Positions 59,363-64,000 of a stretch of DNA of 64,000 bases are shown piece after piece. The stretch spans positions 248,001-312,000 of the forward strand of contig OZ287701.1 of assembly GCA_965649825.1 (NCBI GenBank), in the 5' to 3' direction. Within the stretch, counting starts at the first letter, position 1; each line of letters begins with the position of its first letter. The position numbers were made by a program, and so were the translations under genes. The notes beneath the pieces were generated by a model, which saw only the letters and a list, made by a program, of their open reading frames with translations, ran no database searches and was not told the DNA's origin. Source of the stretch: Penicillus capitatus (taxonomy: Eukaryota > Chlorophyta).

Positions 59363-61365
59363 CTTTGGGGTTTTGAAACCCGTGGCGTTAAGAGTAGACA
59401 GGAGTGATAGTATATTAGTACCACGAAAGTGGTTGTTGCTTCCGGATAGAGAGAAAAGCTACTGCAGGGATAGACAGGTAGTAGGTACGGATTCTGATGA
59501 ACTCCTTTAGAGTTATTACCAATAGACCTTCGCCGAAGCTGACGCGTCTATGAAGGGACTGCCACTAGGCCATATGTTGAGCTCAAAGAGGGAGATTCCC
59601 CGAAGAACGACGCGTGGTAGCTGCCGTCTTCGAGCACTGTACACGCGCCAAGCACTCCTGCCGACCCCATTCGTTTCTGAAGGTGAGTTAAAGGCATTCA
59701 ACGACAGGACAACAGATGAGATTCGTATCCAGTGCGAAGAAGTGACAATGTACTGCGGTACGTGATGGCACGGATAGATCGAAGGCAAAGAGGTAAGTCT
59801 AAGAGCAGCGACGGTGTCCGGTGGGAAGGCTCAATGTACGATGGGGATGAGTAGACAAGCACACCAGTCATTACGCATCCACAGCAGATTTACTTTTTGA
59901 CGATTCCGATTTCGGCTTCAGAATGAGGACGTGGGAGATAGCTACATCACACATAGGTCCCCGTGCAGCTACGGCCTACTTCAGGCTGAGATCAGATCTA
60001 TTCCACGAACAGACGATCTCGTTCATGATCCGTTGACGATCAAACGGCTTTGCCGAAATCCAGAAGTGTTAGAGGCAAACGGTGGAGACATCCAAATGAC
60101 GCCATGGTGAAAGGGGCAGCGCATATGGTGCTGCAGCTGGAATGCCTCAGGGCATGCCATTTCGGTTGATCTTCAATTGTCATGCAAAGATTGCAATGGA
60201 TTTGTTTTTCATGATCTCTGTCTCTATTTTTGTGGCGAGTCAGTCCTTCATAGAGTGGGAAGGACGTTGACAGATGGGCGATATCTGCAGCAACAACTGC
60301 GTGCTTCTGTCTTGTACCGTTGTCTGTATGTCAGCGGGCATCGCCAATCCGACTCGGACAAACGGTCGACTTCAGTGCGGAGCTGCGATAGCTTCAGGGT
60401 ATATGCCCGCGGGTCGACGGATAAACCCTCCATCCCATTATCGCGAATTCGAACAACGTTGCTATTATTCATTGCATTACTGTCGTCGTGAATTGTTTCC
60501 ATCAAGCAGCTCTTGTGCAGACAGCTCTCTTTTTGCAGAGATCCCGTTAACTCTTTCTACGTAGTCTTGCGACGTGACTTGCGTAACCGAGTCGGGACGA
60601 TTAGCGAAAGACAAAAAACCAGATTCACAACGGCAGGTAAATGAGGTCTCTACTTAGAGGTTACATAGTTGTGCCAAACTCAAAACTACTTACTCTATAT
60701 CAATGAAACACATGGCTTGAGATGCGAGATGTAAGAGGCGGAGCTCGGACGACTCTTTGCTCCACTATCCACGTTCATAGCCCACGCCATAGCAGCAGTT
60801 TGGATAATCCTGTCATGCTTAGAACTCCGTTCAAGAGGATAGATCAACAGAATCTCTCTCGGGCAAACTACGGACAGGTATCGACGAGGATCGCTCATTG
60901 TATGGTCAAGAAGACGCTCTGCAACGTGGAGCAAGACGATTTTATAGGGTTTACTTGCCCTTTTCTATACAGATACCTCTCGCTACCAGTGTTACGACAC
61001 CACGACATCCAATGCATCCTTGTGCGAGCTTTCTGTTAAACTCAAAGCCAAGATGCTTTTGACGGTTCTGGTGCAGGGTGATGGCCACCTGTGGTCCTGT
61101 CGAGACGACATGGTCTGCAGGGAGCGACGGTGAGAACTTCATCACGCACAGAGGGCGGAGAACGGGATTCGTGTGTGTCTATGAAAATCAGAACCTAATA
61201 AACCTTCTTTCTTGTTGCTTCTGACGTGACAGCCATGTCAAAAAAAACGTCGACTATTACAAACAAAAGCAGAAACTTAGTCTCAGTCTTAGTCAATGTT
61301 ACCACATGACAACGAACGCAGCAAACAGTCCAGAACGGAAGGTACGAATTCGAAGACCCAGAGAA
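59363..61365. other. Gene-poor spacer
   Basis: No gene was recognised. A plus-strand open stretch at 59550-59765 ends FNDRTTDEIRIQCEEVTMYC and reads protein-like. However, it has no neighbouring exon that I could connect. Confidence 0.4.
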
Positions 61366-62415
61366 TCAAGACACCATTTCATCAACGGCAGGGGGCGAGC
61401 CAGGACACGTCCAAGAGTTTGACAGTGCACTGATGTCGACATCTCCCTCATCGACGGTCTTCTCTTCTGCATCTTCGGCCTCCGTTGTTTCCTTTTCTGC
61501 ATCCTCGGCCTCCGACTTGTCCGACTTATATAGATTCTCGGTGATTGTCTCGCGACACTCTTCTCCCAGATCCCTGTCCACTCTCTCTGTCTTTGTCGCT
61601 TCCAGCTCCTTCATGAGCTTCTCGATCTGATCCTTCATATCAGCCAATTCATGGCCACCTCTCGCCTCGGCATTGATTCTTTCCTTTGTCGCTGTCAGAG
61701 TTCCGAGGGCAGATTTCCACAAACGAACCCCAGGCAAGGAACTGAATGCGTGAACAGCAAACGTCATTCTTTGCTGCACCATATCAAAGTCAAGGACGAT
61801 CCAGGCGATGCAGTTGTAGATGCACAAAACAACGAACAATCCCAAAGCGGTCGACCACAAACCCCCTATGATTCCTGTGATCCAGCCAAGTCCATCGAGC
61901 ACTGCAGACTGCACCGATTGCAGGAACTGATAGAAGCCTTCCGACAACATGTGCCAGATCATGTGAGAACAGCAGACGGTGTCTTGGCAGCCCTCCACAA
62001 TGATGACCTTCTCATCAGGTTCGGAAGATTCTCCACAGAACAGCGCCTTCCACGATCGTTTCTTCTGGGCCGACGGAAGGCTTCCCTCGTAAATGGTGTC
62101 GTAGCCTTTTGCCTTCGCTTTTTCTTCTCGGAGCCTTTCCTTCAAGGTCAGGATCTCTTGTGTGAGGTAGACGGATCGAGATCGCAGTGTCTTTATGTTG
62201 TTCATCAGCTGAACGATGTTCAGACCGGACGCTTGAAACGCTTTGATGGCTTCGTTTGTCTCGGCGTCGTCTTTGCACGAATTTCTCTCTTCGTGATCGT
62301 CGTGTTCCTTTTGAAGCGTCTTTTCGTGCGAGGATGCGACAACAATCGAAAACACGCAAATGCACAAGAGCAAGAAAAGGGTAGAGTCAATTGCTCTTCT
62401 TCCGCAGATTGCCAT
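61366..62415 (-). CDS. Orphan single-pass membrane protein with coiled-coil segments
   Basis: Intron-free frame of 349 aa from the ATG at 62415. The signal peptide or signal anchor is STLFLLLCICVFSIVVASS. A charged luminal region follows (KTLQKEHDDHEERNSCKDD), then a coiled coil around LTQEILTLKERLREEKAKAK, and a Cys-rich patch (EGCQDTVCCSHMI). One strong TM region spans GWITGIIGGLWSTALGLFVV and LCIYNCIAWIVLDF. After it comes a second coiled coil (HELADMKDQIEKLMKELEAT) and a very acidic repetitive tail (KSEAEDAEKETTEAEDAEEK). I do not recognise the family. Upstream in-frame sequence to 62601 lacks membrane-signal character, so the ATG preceding the hydrophobic signal was chosen. The region is compositionally coherent and likely real. 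Confidence 0.7.
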   Translation of the reverse strand: MAICGRRAIDSTLFLLLCICVFSIVVASSHEKTLQKEHDDHEERNSCKDDAETNEAIKAFQASGLNIVQLMNNIKTLRSRSVYLTQEILTLKERLREEKAKAKGYDTIYEGSLPSAQKKRSWKALFCGESSEPDEKVIIVEGCQDTVCCSHMIWHMLSEGFYQFLQSVQSAVLDGLGWITGIIGGLWSTALGLFVVLCIYNCIAWIVLDFDMVQQRMTFAVHAFSSLPGVRLWKSALGTLTATKERINAEARGGHELADMKDQIEKLMKELEATKTERVDRDLGEECRETITENLYKSDKSEAEDAEKETTEAEDAEEKTVDEGDVDISALSNSWTCPGSPPAVDEMVS

Positions 62416-63144
62416 CGTTGCGAGTGCTTTCGGTGTGGATAGACTTAGTTTTTTGTACGGCTTGGCAAACTGTTTGCTGCTTAAGTCGAATCGGAAACAA
62501 AATGCTTCGAAACGTAAAACACGTGACAGTCGCGAAAGATGTCGGATGGCACAGGCGAAGAGGAGACTATCGTTTGGAAGCCGAGTTGCCTGAAGACGCA
62601 AGCGAACGCGAAACGTTGGAAGCTAAAACCTCTATCCATCTTCTATGTCGCCAATCTTGATGTGACTGGCCAGTCATGAGATTATCGAAGCGTTTTCGTT
62701 CTAGATTCGCTTATTTGAGGCCTATCACACAGTGGCCGAAAAGTTCACACCTTTGTATCTTGCTTTTCGCAGGTGAATTGAAAGAGTGATTGGGTCAGGC
62801 GACACAGAGATCGTAGAGTTGTTCAAGTACTTCTTTTCGTCTAACGCTCAGCGAGACGGACAGTTGACACAAATGTATCTTTGTGATCTTGCACACGCTA
62901 ATGTGGACGATCGGGTGATCACAGAGCCGAACTGTACGCTGACTCACGACCATATCGTCATCTCGAGAGCGTGGATCAGCTCCAGAATTGCCACTCTATC
63001 ACAGCTTTCCCTTTGAATTGTTGCTATTCTCGTAGATGAGCGAAACGCTCGACAGGTCTTGTCGCGGTAGCAAGAATCCAGCGAAATGTTGTCATTAAGC
63101 TGCCAGCCGATGCAAGACTCGCACCGTTGCGTTTGGCACGCTTA
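62416..63144. other. Spacer upstream of the second BAHD gene
   Basis: Plus-strand open stretches at about 62500-62660 and 62786-63016 have no recognisable similarity and are not called as genes. No clear promoter was seen. Confidence 0.4.
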
Positions 63145-64000
63145 ATGACGTCGATTCCTGCCGATTCCGAAAAGGCGATGTCCGTCGAGCTCGTGCGCGA
63201 ACAATGGATAGCGCCTGCAAACATAGAGGCAGAGACGTTCCTTCTGTCGCCTCTCGACCTCGATGGCCTCAGTGGTCGGATGACGCTGTCTTGGCCAATG
63301 TTCTTTAGCTACGACATCGACGCGACGCGTCTCGGCAAGGCCCTTTCCGCGCTGTGTGCCAAGTATCCGATCCTCTGCGGCAGACTTCACTCGGATGACG
63401 ACACGCGTTTCGTTGTCAAGGTGCCGCAGCAGCTCTCGAGGATTCCAGTCCGATGGACTGAGCAGGTCGACCCTGGCCACCCCGAAGCATTCGGGTTCCC
63501 CTTCTCCGAGATGAAAGCAGACATGACAGTGGCTGCAGCCATTCTGAAGCATGGACAGATCACGGCTCCCACCGCCGATTTCCCTGTGGATCCGGCAGTT
63601 CCTTTCTTCATGGAGACCGTAGACACGGAGGCGTTTCTGAGGTCCTCTTCTGCCGACCGGTGTTCGCGAAGGGGACATTGGATGGCGCGTAGGGGAGAGG
63701 CGTCTTCGTTCAGCGCGCGGTTGACGCATTTCTGTGACAGCTGTGCTGTCACCCTCACCGTCTCACACATGATGGCGGATGCCCAGCGACTTCTGCTTCT
63801 GTACAAGGACCTGGGCCTTGCGTACCGCGGCGAAGCCATTCCAGATCGGTGTCACGACAGATCCTGTCTGTGGCCAGATCGACTGGCTCAGCACTACACT
63901 TTCATGGGAGAAGAGGTAGCCAATCTCCCGAGAAAGGCTGCGAGGCAGATCGGCACTCCGACTTTCCCAACGTACCCTCAAGACTTCTCCTGTGTCGAGG
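63145..64000 (+). CDS. BAHD-type (HXXXD) acyltransferase 2, cut by right edge
   Basis: Start at 63145 (MTSIPADSEKAMSVELVREQ); 63178 is an alternative. Similarity to the 44237 gene runs through FLLSPLDLDGLSGRM, CAKYPILCGRLHSD, and the catalytic block TVSHMMADAQRLLLLY (HMMAD). A stretch of about 75 bp beginning near 63640 (gtcctc..ttcag) reads open but has no counterpart in the paralogue. It is bounded by splice-like signals, so it is probably an intron joining EAFL to SARLTHF. The C-terminal half, including the DFGWG region, lies beyond the window. Substrate unknown; transfer of an acyl group from CoA is inferred from the motif. Confidence 0.78.
   Translation, partial: MTSIPADSEKAMSVELVREQWIAPANIEAETFLLSPLDLDGLSGRMTLSWPMFFSYDIDATRLGKALSALCAKYPILCGRLHSDDDTRFVVKVPQQLSRIPVRWTEQVDPGHPEAFGFPFSEMKADMTVAAAILKHGQITAPTADFPVDPAVPFFMETVDTEAFLRSSSADRCSRRGHWMARRGEASSFSARLTHFCDSCAVTLTVSHMMADAQRLLLLYKDLGLAYRGEAIPDRCHDRSCLWPDRLAQHYTFMGEEVANLPRKAARQIGTPTFPTYPQDFSCVE

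Noticed and set aside
61651-62442. 263-codon plus-strand open frame
   Set aside because: Shadow of the minus-strand membrane/coiled-coil gene. The minus frame has a signal peptide, TM and compositional coherence.
1-64000. CRISPR arrays, prokaryotic operons, phage or integron features
   Set aside because: No regularly spaced direct repeats, no prokaryotic gene organisation and pervasive spliceosomal introns; the DNA is eukaryotic.

Overview
The window is nuclear DNA of an intron-rich, unicellular-looking eukaryote. Almost every gene has to be read through short GT-AG introns of about 45-60 nt (a few near 80), and there are no prokaryotic operons, ribosome-binding sites or phage features. Several genes point to a plant or algal relationship: a plastid-type TPM-domain protein (4.9-5.8 kb), an RWP-RK transcription factor (32.1 kb), two BAHD-type acyltransferases (44.2 and 63.1 kb), a ureidoglycolate lyase (4.2 kb), and a plant-conserved protein of unknown function (37.0 kb). 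TRP-like channels, spondin_N, PAN/apple, von Willebrand A plus C-type-lectin and beta-helix/multi-TM proteins are more typical of motile or secondary-plastid algae than of land plants. I therefore read it as a microalga or related protist, lineage not assigned.

Layout. 0-26.5 kb: five members of a TRP-like cation-channel family, A (minus strand, cut by the left edge) and B-E (plus strand, about 5.5-7 kb apart). Between them lie two tandem spondin_N secreted proteins, an AllA-like enzyme convergent with the plastid TPM protein, a PAN/apple-domain secreted protein and a decayed partner of it, and long spacers holding short repeats. 26.5-30 kb: gene-poor. 30-45.8 kb: very dense housekeeping stretch with a DNAJC11-type protein and RWP-RK factor (divergent, 41 bp apart), a basic protein, ITPase, a TLC-domain membrane protein, the plant-conserved protein, a large coiled-coil protein, a sixth more divergent TRP-like channel (F), and a BAHD acyltransferase. 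46-64 kb: large extracellular or membrane proteins: a two-PAN-domain protein with a Tyr/Gly-rich linker, a pair of VWA plus C-type-lectin proteins (one membrane-anchored, one secreted), a roughly 5 kb beta-helix/cysteine-rich/multi-TM gene, an orphan single-TM coiled-coil protein, and the start of a second BAHD enzyme running off the right edge.

The genes do not form one pathway. The two themes are a locally amplified channel family whose duplication unit carried a PAN-domain gene with it, and a cluster of cell-surface adhesion/sensing proteins. Exon boundaries were derived by hand from reading frame, GT/AG signals and comparison among paralogues. Where a junction was not resolved, the entry says so.
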